Shown piece after piece: positions 38,913-46,797 of a stretch of DNA of 64,000 nucleotides. The notes beneath the pieces were generated by a model, which was not told the origin of the DNA, ran no database searches, and worked only from the letters and a program-made list of their open reading frames with translations. Each line of letters starts with the position of its first letter. The first letter of the stretch is position 1. A program made the position numbers and the translations under genes. The DNA is taken from NCBI RefSeq assembly GCF_008367235.1, contig NZ_VTZS01000005.1:1-64000 (forward strand), read 5' to 3'. The DNA comes from Pareuzebyella sediminis. Lineage in GTDB: Bacteria; Bacteroidota; Bacteroidia; Flavobacteriales; Flavobacteriaceae.

Positions 38913-39043
38913 TCCAATGACATTCTTAAAATTGATTAAAGCTTAAAATTATGAGACAACACTAACCCGCCATAGGCGGAAAAAGTAACTACTCTATACA
39001 GGGCAAAAGCAGTACAAGTCACATAATTTTTAAATCAATTTGA

Positions 39044-40276
39044 ATGAAAGAACTTTTAAATACTTACCAGAATAGGCCACCCGAAATTGTTTTTAATTGG
39101 AAAGATCCCGAGACAGAAGCGGAAGGGTGGGCGGTCATAAATTCGTTGCGTGGCGGTGCTGCTGGTGGTGGAACGCGTATGCGCGAAGGGTTGGATATGG
39201 ACGAAGTGATTTCCTTGGCTAAAACCATGGAAGTAAAGTTCACCGTTTCGGGACCGCCTATCGGGGGCGCTAAATCGGGAATCAATTTCAATCCGAACGA
39301 CCCTAGAAAAAAAGGAGTGTTGGAGCGTTGGTATCACGCCATTGCACCACTACTGAAAAGCTATTATGGTACGGGTGGCGATCTCAATGTCGACGAAATA
39401 CATGAGGTCATACCGATAACTGAAGATATGGGGGTTTGGCACCCGCAAGAAGGTGTCTTTAACGGCCACTTCAAACCCACTGAAGCCGATAAGATTAACA
39501 GAATAGGTCAATTGAGGTTGGGTGTAATGAAGGCCTTGGAAAACCCGAAATACACGCCTAAAAGCTCAAGAAAGTATACTGTGGCAGACATGATTACGGG
39601 TTTTGGGGTCGCTGAGGCAATTCGTCATTATTACGATATTTACGGGGGCCATATAATGGGAAAAAGAGCCGTCATTCAAGGCTTCGGAAACGTAGGAGGC
39701 GCGGCAGCCTATTATTTGGCTCAAATGGGCGTGAAAATAGTGGGGATCTTTGATAGTGTAGGCGGAATTATAAAAGAAGAGGGGTACACTTTCGAAGAAA
39801 TAAAATCCTTTTTCCTTCATAAGCAGGGCAATAACCTTATGGCCTCTACCGATGAGATAATTCCATTTGACGAAATCAATGGCCGTATTTGGTCTACGCC
39901 CACTGAAATATTTGCTCCCTGTGCTGCCTCAAGGCTCGTGACCAAAAATCAAATCGGCACGATGATGGAATCAGGTCTGGAAGTGATTTCTTGCGGAGCC
40001 AATGTGCCTTTTGCCGATAAGGAAATTTTTTTCGGGCCGATTATGGAATATACAGATGGACAGGTGAGCTTAATACCGGACTTTATTTCCAATTGTGGAA
40101 TGGCCCGTGCATTTGCCTATTTTATGGAGAAGCGTGTCGCTATAGATGACGAATTCATATTTAATGATACTTCCGATACCATTAGAAAAGCAATTTTGAA
40201 TATCTTTAAGCAAAATACTTCAAAACTCAATATAAGTCGAACAGCTTTTGAAATCGCATTGAAACAATTAATATAA
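39044..40276 (+). CDS. Glu/Leu/Phe/Val-type amino acid dehydrogenase
   Basis: A 410-residue NAD(P)-dependent amino acid dehydrogenase of the GDH superfamily, which reversibly deaminates an L-amino acid to its 2-oxo acid. The N-terminal substrate domain contains the catalytic-lysine block GPPIGGAKSGINF and GTGGDLNVDE; the C-terminal Rossmann domain has VIQGFGNVGGAAAYYLAQMG. The family name is kept broad because Glu versus branched-chain specificity depends on a few residues that cannot be judged by eye. The gene is 13 bases from nhaD and probably starts an operon through folC. Confidence 0.9.
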   Translation: MKELLNTYQNRPPEIVFNWKDPETEAEGWAVINSLRGGAAGGGTRMREGLDMDEVISLAKTMEVKFTVSGPPIGGAKSGINFNPNDPRKKGVLERWYHAIAPLLKSYYGTGGDLNVDEIHEVIPITEDMGVWHPQEGVFNGHFKPTEADKINRIGQLRLGVMKALENPKYTPKSSRKYTVADMITGFGVAEAIRHYYDIYGGHIMGKRAVIQGFGNVGGAAAYYLAQMGVKIVGIFDSVGGIIKEEGYTFEEIKSFFLHKQGNNLMASTDEIIPFDEINGRIWSTPTEIFAPCAASRLVTKNQIGTMMESGLEVISCGANVPFADKEIFFGPIMEYTDGQVSLIPDFISNCGMARAFAYFMEKRVAIDDEFIFNDTSDTIRKAILNIFKQNTSKLNISRTAFEIALKQLI

Positions 40277-40289
40277 AAACCGATCTAAT

Positions 40290-41657
40290 ATGGAGACCAT
40301 TATTATCATTGTATTTATTGTGGGTTATCTGGCGATAACCATGGAACACAACCTTAAAATCGACAAGCTAATACCTGCCTTGGCCATGATGGCCTTACTC
40401 TGGGCGATAATAGCTTTGGCCCATATGGATGTTTTTGAAGTAAATACGGTACTAAAGGAATTAGAGCCCACCCATATCGATGAGATTTTGTTGCACCATC
40501 TGGGAAAAACAGCCGAAATATTGGTTTTCTTGCTAGGTGCAATGACTATCGTTGAAATCATTGATTATTTCGATGGTTTTGCTACCATAAAAGGGTATAT
40601 AAAAACGAAGAGCAAAAGAAAATTACTTTGGTTGTTTTCCATCTTGGCGTTTATTTTATCCGCTATCATCGATAACCTGACAGCTACGATAGTACTGGTG
40701 ACCATATTGCAAAAAGTGATTAAGGAAAGGGACACAAGACTCTGGTTTGCAGGATTGATTATTATTGCTGCAAATGCAGGGGGGGCTTGGTCTCCGATCG
40801 GTGATGTAACGACCACGATGCTTTGGATAGGAAATAAGGTTACGGCTCCCGTTTTGATTGAGCATGTACTCTTGCCATCTATCGTATGTATGGTCGTGCC
40901 CGTTCTTTTTGCGAGCCGTTACAAGGCTTTTAGTGGAAAAATACAGGATGATGTAGATGCTTTGGAGCAGCCTAAATCAAAATTTGGTTCGACTATGTTA
41001 TACCTGGGTCTAGGAGCCATAGTTTTTGTGCCATTCTTTAAGACAATCACCCATCTACCACCATATGTGGGTATGATGTTATCGTTGGCGGTTGTGGCCA
41101 CATTTGCTGAAATTTATAGTAGTACAAAATTTAGTATTTCCAATGTTGACGGAGAGGGAGACGATACGGTCGGTCATCATAGTCCGGTGCACGCCTCGCT
41201 ATCTAAAATTGAATTGCCCAGTATTCTGTTTTTCCTTGGTATTTTACTAGCGGTCGCCGCCTTGGAATCCCTAGGGATGCTTTTTCATTTCGCAGAAAGT
41301 TTAGAGAGCAATTTGCCAATGCTGGGTACCGAATCCAAAGGAGAATTGGTTTCTGATTTGGTGGTGATGATTTTGGGTGTCGGTTCGGCGGTTATTGATA
41401 ATGTGCCTTTGGTTGCGGCCAGCATGGGTATGTTTTCCGTACCGATCGATGACCCCGTCTGGCATTTTATTGCGTATTCGGCCGGAACGGGCGGTAGTAT
41501 GTTGATAATTGGTTCCGCGGCCGGTGTGGTAGCCATGGGTATGGAAAAAATCGATTTCTTCTGGTATTTGAAGAAAATAGCTTGGTTGGCATTTCTTGGA
41601 TTCATCGGTGGAGCGATCGCTTTCGTGGTAATGAGAAATTTTATACTAGATGTATAA
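40290..41657 (+). CDS. nhaD: Na+/H+ antiporter, NhaD family
   Basis: A 455-residue inner-membrane protein of the NhaD/ArsB ion-transporter superfamily with about 11-12 hydrophobic segments. The family sites are seen: ILSAIIDNLTATIVLV (membrane Asp), ANAGGAWSPIGDVTTTMLW and SAVIDNVPLVAASMGM. It exports sodium against protons, as expected in a marine bacterium. It lies between an amino acid dehydrogenase and an ExbB-ExbD-TonB set, with gaps of 13 and 51 bases. Confidence 0.93.
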   Translation: METIIIIVFIVGYLAITMEHNLKIDKLIPALAMMALLWAIIALAHMDVFEVNTVLKELEPTHIDEILLHHLGKTAEILVFLLGAMTIVEIIDYFDGFATIKGYIKTKSKRKLLWLFSILAFILSAIIDNLTATIVLVTILQKVIKERDTRLWFAGLIIIAANAGGAWSPIGDVTTTMLWIGNKVTAPVLIEHVLLPSIVCMVVPVLFASRYKAFSGKIQDDVDALEQPKSKFGSTMLYLGLGAIVFVPFFKTITHLPPYVGMMLSLAVVATFAEIYSSTKFSISNVDGEGDDTVGHHSPVHASLSKIELPSILFFLGILLAVAALESLGMLFHFAESLESNLPMLGTESKGELVSDLVVMILGVGSAVIDNVPLVAASMGMFSVPIDDPVWHFIAYSAGTGGSMLIIGSAAGVVAMGMEKIDFFWYLKKIAWLAFLGFIGGAIAFVVMRNFILDV

Positions 41658-41708
41658 TTTAATCGATAAAATACCGTTATAGAGGCAACTCTAATACCTA
41701 AGAATTTT

Positions 41709-42401
41709 ATGGCATTATTTCTAACTTTGGCACAAGACCCTGAAATGGGGGAGGTTATGTCAGAAGAGAAGACGCTTTCCGTTATTGATCTTATTTTTAA
41801 CGGGGGAACCGGTAGCGTATTGATCATTTCGGTCTTGTTCATTCTGCTTTTTGTAGCCCTTTACATCTATTTTGAGCGACTCTTTGCGATAAAGGCGGCT
41901 TCAAAAATCGATAAAAACTTCATGAACCAGATTCGAGACCATATCACTAATGGCAAATTGGAAGCGGCGAAATTACTATGCGCCCAGACCGATTCTCCAG
42001 TAGCCCGCCTGACCGAAAAAGGAGTTTCAAGAATCGGTAAACCGTTGGACGATATCAATACGGCCATCGAAAATGCGGGAACCTTGGAGGTCTATAAATT
42101 GGAAAAGAACGTGAGTATACTTGCCACAGTAGCAGGGGCGGCACCCATGATCGGATTCTTGGGAACAGTTATTGGTATGATCTTAGCGTTCCATGAAATG
42201 GCGACTAGTGGTGGGCAAGCAGAAATGGGATCTTTGGCGTCGGGTATCTATACCGCGATGACAACAACGGTAGCAGGTCTCATTGTGGGTATTATAGCCT
42301 ATATAGGCTATAACCATTTGGTGAACAGAACTGACAAAGTGGTACATAAGATGGAAGCGAACGCCGTTGAATTTTTGGACCTCTTGAACGAACCTTTATA
42401 A
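41709..42401 (+). CDS. exbB: MotA/TolQ/ExbB family proton channel protein
   Basis: A 230-residue ExbB/TolQ-type protein with three membrane segments: one near residues 35-55 (VLIISVLFILLFVALYIYF) and two in the second half (VAGAAPMIGFLGTVIGMILAF and TTTVAGLIVGIIAYIGY). With ExbD it uses the proton gradient to energise TonB, and so the SusC transporter earlier in the window could depend on it. It is followed after 9 bases by exbD. Confidence 0.93.
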   Translation: MALFLTLAQDPEMGEVMSEEKTLSVIDLIFNGGTGSVLIISVLFILLFVALYIYFERLFAIKAASKIDKNFMNQIRDHITNGKLEAAKLLCAQTDSPVARLTEKGVSRIGKPLDDINTAIENAGTLEVYKLEKNVSILATVAGAAPMIGFLGTVIGMILAFHEMATSGGQAEMGSLASGIYTAMTTTVAGLIVGIIAYIGYNHLVNRTDKVVHKMEANAVEFLDLLNEPL

Positions 42402-42410
42402 TCCGTAACC

Positions 42411-42797
42411 ATGAAATTAAAGGGGAGAAATAAAGTAAGTCCCGATTTTAGCATGTCGTCTATGACTGACATCGTCTTTTTACTGTTGATTTTTTTCATG
42501 TTGACCGCCAACTCGCCTAATGCCTTAGATTTATTACTTCCAAAGGCCAAAGGTAAATCTACGAATACACAGAATGTTTCAGTAAGCATCGATAAGAATT
42601 TACAGTACTTTGTAAACAATGAACGGATTAACGGAGAATACATTGAAATTGAATTAAAAAAGGCACTTGAAGGTCAAGATAAACCGACAATTATTCTTAG
42701 GGCGGAAGAGAGCGTTGCCATAAAGGAAGCGGTAAACGTTATGGATATAGCCAATAGAAATAATTATAAGGTTATCTTGGCCGTGCGACCCAACTAA
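42411..42797 (+). CDS. exbD: ExbD/TolR family biopolymer transport protein
   Basis: A 128-residue ExbD-type protein with one N-terminal membrane segment (MTDIVFLLLIFFMLT) that carries the conserved Asp of the proton path, and a small periplasmic domain with VSVSIDKN and PTIILRAEESVAIKEAVNVM. It is the partner of ExbB. It shares one base with the tonB start (A of the stop codon TAA and the ATG), so translation is coupled. Confidence 0.93.
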   Translation: MKLKGRNKVSPDFSMSSMTDIVFLLLIFFMLTANSPNALDLLLPKAKGKSTNTQNVSVSIDKNLQYFVNNERINGEYIEIELKKALEGQDKPTIILRAEESVAIKEAVNVMDIANRNNYKVILAVRPN

Positions 42798-43744
42798 TGT
42801 CATTTTTAGACACGAGACACAAGAAAAAATCTTTCACACTTACCACTTTTCTGTTAAGTGCGCTCCTACTTGTACTATTTTATATTGGACTGACCTATAT
42901 GGATCCCCCAATAGAAAATGGGATTTCCGTAAACTTCGGTACTATGGATTTTGGTAGTGGCAACGTACAACCTAAAGAAAAGATCAGGTCCGAACCCATG
43001 GATACACCCCCGGTTGAACCGGTAAAGCAAGAGGAAGTAGTAGAGGAGCAAGTGGAAGAGGAGGTTGTTGAAGAACAACCGGAAGAGATAGTTCCTGAAA
43101 CTACTGCTGCCGAAAAGGTACTCACTCGAGAAGACGAAGAATCCGTAAAAATAAAGAAAGCAGAAGAGGCCAAGCGAAAGGCCGAAGAAATTGAGCGGGA
43201 AGCCCAGCGTAAAGCCGAAGAGGCTGAACGAAAAGCTAAGGCAGAGGCAGCACGCATAGCACAGCAGAAAAAGGCTGCCGAAGAACAAGCGCGTAGGGAA
43301 CAAGAAGCCAAAAAGAAAAAGCTAGACGAGCTCATGGGAGGGCTCAACAAATCGGATGGAACCGCATCAGGTTCGGAAGGTGACGATGACAGGGCAGGTG
43401 ATAAGGGGAGTCCGGATGGTGACCCATACGCTACCAGTTACTATGGTAGTCCTGGTTCCGGAAGTGGTACCGGGGGATATGGTCTCAATGGACGCTCATT
43501 GGTCAGTAAGGGGAAGGTCAAGCAAGAATGTAACGAAGAAGGCCGGGTGGTCGTGAGAATCGTAGTAGATCGAAACGGCAATGTGATAAGTGCGACCCCT
43601 GGAGTTAAAGGTACAACGAACAACAGCCCTTGTTTGTTAGATCCGGCGAAAAAAACCGCATTCAAGCATAAATGGAACTTAGATGCCAATGCACCTAGCC
43701 AACAAGTAGGGTTTGTGGTGGTCAATTTTAAGTTAGGAGAGTGA
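42797..43744 (+). CDS. tonB: Energy transducer TonB
   Basis: A 315-residue TonB-like protein. It has a single N-terminal membrane anchor (TTFLLSALLLVLFYIGL), a Pro/Glu/Val region, a long Glu/Lys/Ala-rich coiled coil (about residues 110-185) that spans the periplasm, a glycine-rich linker and a C-terminal domain with VVVRIVVDRNGNVISATPG and VGFVVVNFKLGE. It would carry ExbBD energy to outer-membrane transporters such as the SusC here. The coiled coil is unusually charged. Its stop overlaps the folC start by 4 bases (GTGA). Confidence 0.9.
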   Translation: MSFLDTRHKKKSFTLTTFLLSALLLVLFYIGLTYMDPPIENGISVNFGTMDFGSGNVQPKEKIRSEPMDTPPVEPVKQEEVVEEQVEEEVVEEQPEEIVPETTAAEKVLTREDEESVKIKKAEEAKRKAEEIEREAQRKAEEAERKAKAEAARIAQQKKAAEEQARREQEAKKKKLDELMGGLNKSDGTASGSEGDDDRAGDKGSPDGDPYATSYYGSPGSGSGTGGYGLNGRSLVSKGKVKQECNEEGRVVVRIVVDRNGNVISATPGVKGTTNNSPCLLDPAKKTAFKHKWNLDANAPSQQVGFVVVNFKLGE

Positions 43745-44952
43745 CCTACGAACAAACCCTGAATTGGATGTTCGCCCAACTTCCAATGTACCAACAAAAA
43801 GGAAAAACTGCCTATAATGCAAAACTTGAGGGTATTCAAAGTTTTGCCGCCTATCTGCATCACCCAGAGAGAGAGTTTAAGGTCATACACGTGGCCGGTA
43901 CCAATGGTAAAGGGTCAAGTAGTCATATGTTGGCCTCCATATTACAGGAGGCGGGTTATACAACCGGACTCTATACTTCCCCGCATCTGAAAGACTTCCG
44001 AGAACGTATCCGTATCAATGGATCGCTGGTTGATAAAGCATTTGTCGTAGACTTTATTCAGGACAATAAAACCTTTTTTAGCACGCATAACTTATCTTTT
44101 TTTGAAATGTCGGTAGGTATGGCGTTCGACTATTTCGCCAAAAGCAAAGTCGATATCGCGATTGTTGAGGTGGGGTTAGGAGGCAGATTGGATTCCACGA
44201 ATATTGTAGTGCCCGAAGTAGCCCTAATCACGAATATTGGTATGGACCATACCGATATGTTGGGAGACACTTTGCAAAAGATTGCGAAGGAAAAGGCGGG
44301 CATAATCAAAGAAAATATTCCTGTAGTCATCAGTGAATTGCAAGAAGAAATCGAACAGGTCTTTAGGGCTGAGGCAAAAAATAAAAATTCAAAGATTGTT
44401 TTTGCGGACCAACACGATGACGAAAATATCAAAACGGCGTTGCTCGGGACATACCAAAGAAAAAATTTACGAGGAGTCTTGGCCGTTGTTAAAGAGTTGA
44501 AAGGTTTTGAAATCACGAGGGAGCATATCGAGAAAGGACTTCAAAACGTTGCTTCCAATACCGGATTAATGGGTAGGTGGCAACTTCTAGGAGAAAAGCC
44601 GACCGTAATCTGCGATACGGCCCATAATCGTGAAGGGCTAGAAATGGTACTGCAACAAATAGCACAGCAAAAATTTGAAAGATTACATATAGTTTTAGGG
44701 TTTGTACGGGAAAAGGATATCGACCGTATTCTTCCCTTATTTCCTGCACACGCCATTTATTATTTTTGCCGGCCTCATATTGAACGGGGTTTGGATGTAT
44801 TGATGCTTCAAAAGAAGGCTGCATCTTTTGGACTTTCGGGAAACGTCTATGATTCGGTAGCGGAAGCGTACGACGCTGCTTTAAATAGAGCGAGTATAGA
44901 CGATTTCGTCTTTATAGGAGGTAGCACATTTGTGGTCGCCGAGGTCGTATGA
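43741..44952 (+). CDS. folC: Folylpolyglutamate/dihydrofolate synthase
   Basis: A 403-residue Mur-ligase family protein. It has the ATP loop HVAGTNGKGSSSHMLASIL, YTSPHLKDFRERIRING, VGLGGRLDSTNIV and GMDHTDMLGDTLQKIAKEKAG. It adds glutamate to folates, and may also make dihydrofolate from dihydropteroate. The start is a GTG that overlaps the tonB stop (GTGA), which fixes the start and indicates translational coupling. Confidence 0.95.
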   Translation: MTYEQTLNWMFAQLPMYQQKGKTAYNAKLEGIQSFAAYLHHPEREFKVIHVAGTNGKGSSSHMLASILQEAGYTTGLYTSPHLKDFRERIRINGSLVDKAFVVDFIQDNKTFFSTHNLSFFEMSVGMAFDYFAKSKVDIAIVEVGLGGRLDSTNIVVPEVALITNIGMDHTDMLGDTLQKIAKEKAGIIKENIPVVISELQEEIEQVFRAEAKNKNSKIVFADQHDDENIKTALLGTYQRKNLRGVLAVVKELKGFEITREHIEKGLQNVASNTGLMGRWQLLGEKPTVICDTAHNREGLEMVLQQIAQQKFERLHIVLGFVREKDIDRILPLFPAHAIYYFCRPHIERGLDVLMLQKKAASFGLSGNVYDSVAEAYDAALNRASIDDFVFIGGSTFVVAEVV

Positions 44953-44972
44953 TTTTTTTTGCAAATTTTTCT

Positions 44973-45002
44973 TTTGGAGTATGTAAAAGAGTTCTATATT
45001 TG
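44973..45002 (+). promoter_or_regulatory. Bacteroidota-type promoter of tRNA-Val(TAC)
   Basis: TTTG (44973-44976) and TATATTTG (44995-45002) are separated by 18 bases, a near-consensus -33/-7 pair for the primary sigma factor of Bacteroidota. It lies about 87 bases before the tRNA, so a processed leader is expected. Confidence 0.65.
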
Positions 45003-45088
45003 CACCCGCTTGGATGAATCCTTTTTAAAGTAATATCGATTTATTTGAGGAAGCTTCAAGTAATCATTAATAATGATTTAACTATAAA

Positions 45089-45163
45089 GGGCGCGTAGCT
45101 CAGTTGGTTCAGAGCACTTGGTTTACACCCAAGGGGTCAGGGGTTCGAATCCCTTCGCGCCCA
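45089..45163 (+). tRNA. tRNA-Val (anticodon TAC)
   Basis: A cloverleaf is easily drawn: acceptor GGGCGCG / CGCGCCC, D-loop GCTCAGTTGGTTCAGAGC, anticodon stem CTTGG / CCAAG with loop TTTACAC (anticodon TAC), and T-arm GGGGTTCGAATCCC. The 3' CCA is not encoded (ACC follows). It reads valine GUA/GUG codons. Confidence 0.95.
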
Positions 45164-45166
45164 CCT

Positions 45167-45206
45167 AAAAATCCTTGAGCAGATATGTTCGAGGATTTTT
45201 TATTTT
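45167..45206 (+). terminator. Terminator behind tRNA-Val(TAC)
   Basis: The stem AAAAATCCTTG / CGAGGATTTTT (one G-U pair) with a 12-base loop merges into a T-rich tail (TATTTT) right after the tRNA. Confidence 0.75.
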
Positions 45207-45287
45207 GTCCTTTAGTATCGTAGATATCTGTCCTGCAGAGAAGAAGCCAATAACTTCTTTATGCCGTTCTAAGGTGTAGCTTGTATA

Positions 45288-46748
45288 CTAAGCTAGAATT
45301 TCTTTTACCAAGCTTCCGTGTACGTCGGTCAGTCTGTATCTTCTTCCCTGAAATTTAAAAGTAAGGCGCTCGTGGTCAACCCCTAACAAGTGCATCAAGG
45401 TAGCTTGAAAATCGTGCACATGTACCGGTCGCTGAACCACATTGTACCCAAATTCATCCGTTGCCCCTAGCGTAATCCCTTTTTTAATACCCGCCCCGGC
45501 CATAAAAATAGTGAAGCATTTAGGATGGTGGTCACGGCCGAAGTTGTCGGCCGTTAATTTCCCTTGTGAGTAATTGGTACGGCCGAATTCACCGCCCCAA
45601 ATAACCAGGGTGTCCTCCAACATTCCACGCTGCTTAAGATCTGTAATCAAAGCCGCTGTGGCTTGATCGGTATCTTTGCACTGCACTTTTATGGCATTCG
45701 GAAGATTGCCATGTTGATCCCAACCCTGATGGTAAAGTTGAATGAATTTCACATCACGTTCTGCCAACCTACGGGCCAAAATACAATTGGCCGCAAAGGT
45801 ACCGGGCTTTCGACTATCTTCACCATACATATCGTAGATATAGTCGGGCTCGTCTTTTGTGTCCATGATTTCTGGAACTGAGGTCTGCATTCTAAATGCC
45901 ATTTCGTATTGGGCCATTCGTGCCAGAATCTCGGGATCGCCGATATCGTCATGGTTCAACTTTTCGAGCTTTTGTAATTGGTCAAGTTGTTCTCGACGAC
46001 TTTTTTCCGAAATGCCGGGGGGATTGTTCAAGTACAGTACGGGATCTTTTCCCGCCCTGAATTGAACGCCTTGGTGTTGGGAAGGAAGAAAACCATTGCC
46101 CCAAAGACGAGAATACAGCGGTTGCCCATATTTGTCTTTGGTTACCAAGACTACGAATTCAGGGAGATTTTTGTTGTCCGAGCCCAGCCCGTAGCTCACC
46201 CAAGATCCTATGGACGGTCTACCGGGTAATTGAGATCCGGTCTGAATGAAGGTGATTGCCGGATCATGGTTGATGGCCTCTGTGTACATTGATTTGATGA
46301 AGCAAAGTTCATCAACGATTTTAGAAGTATGCGGCATGAGGTCGCTCATCCAGGCACCACTGTCCCCATGTTGTTTAAAATCAAATATGGTGCCGGCAAT
46401 TGGCAAACTGGCTTGGCCAGAAGACATTCCGGTAAGCCGCTGTTCGCCCCTAATACTTTCTGGGAGATTTTGACCCTGCATTTTTTTTAGCAAAGGCTTG
46501 TAATCGAAAAGGTCTAATTGAGAGGGGGCACCGCTTTGAAAAAGATAGATGACCCTTTTGACCTTTGGAGGAAAATGCGAACTGCCCAAGCTACCCCCAT
46601 TTCCGAGGCCGCTTGCCGAGGAACTTTCCTTGCCCAAAAGACTATTGGGGCCTAAAATTGTAGCCATGGAGAGTGCACCCATGCCCAGCGAAGTTTTAGT
46701 TAAAAAATCACGACGGCTGTAGTTTTTGTTTTCGTGGTGCGTACACAT
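45288..46748 (-). CDS. DUF1501 family protein with Tat signal
   Basis: A 486-residue protein of the DUF1501 family, an alkaline-phosphatase/sulfatase-like fold. The N-terminus is a twin-arginine signal (NYSRRDFLTKTSLGMGALSM), so it is exported folded. Typical blocks are VKRVIYLFQSGAPSQLDLFD, PHTSKIVDELCFIKSMYTEA, QLPGRPSIGSWVSYGLG, RRLAERDVKFIQLYHQGWDQ, LVIWGGEFGRT and GRDHHPKCFTIFMAG. The function is unknown; in Planctomycetes it almost always neighbours a PSCyt1-PSD1 protein, as here. It is read from the same strand 49 bases after that gene and is probably cotranscribed. Confidence 0.92.
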   Translation of the reverse strand: MCTHHENKNYSRRDFLTKTSLGMGALSMATILGPNSLLGKESSSASGLGNGGSLGSSHFPPKVKRVIYLFQSGAPSQLDLFDYKPLLKKMQGQNLPESIRGEQRLTGMSSGQASLPIAGTIFDFKQHGDSGAWMSDLMPHTSKIVDELCFIKSMYTEAINHDPAITFIQTGSQLPGRPSIGSWVSYGLGSDNKNLPEFVVLVTKDKYGQPLYSRLWGNGFLPSQHQGVQFRAGKDPVLYLNNPPGISEKSRREQLDQLQKLEKLNHDDIGDPEILARMAQYEMAFRMQTSVPEIMDTKDEPDYIYDMYGEDSRKPGTFAANCILARRLAERDVKFIQLYHQGWDQHGNLPNAIKVQCKDTDQATAALITDLKQRGMLEDTLVIWGGEFGRTNYSQGKLTADNFGRDHHPKCFTIFMAGAGIKKGITLGATDEFGYNVVQRPVHVHDFQATLMHLLGVDHERLTFKFQGRRYRLTDVHGSLVKEILA

Positions 46749-46797
46749 ACCTTAGGTTATATTAATGATATTATTACGGTCGACATTCATGATTACA

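Noticed and set aside
41285-41842. A 185-codon open frame on the minus strand
   Set aside because: It overlaps nhaD and exbB, both clear genes, and shows no family features.
42875-43350. Serine- and phenylalanine-rich open frames opposite tonB
   Set aside because: They are the antisense of the low-complexity Glu/Lys coiled coil of TonB.
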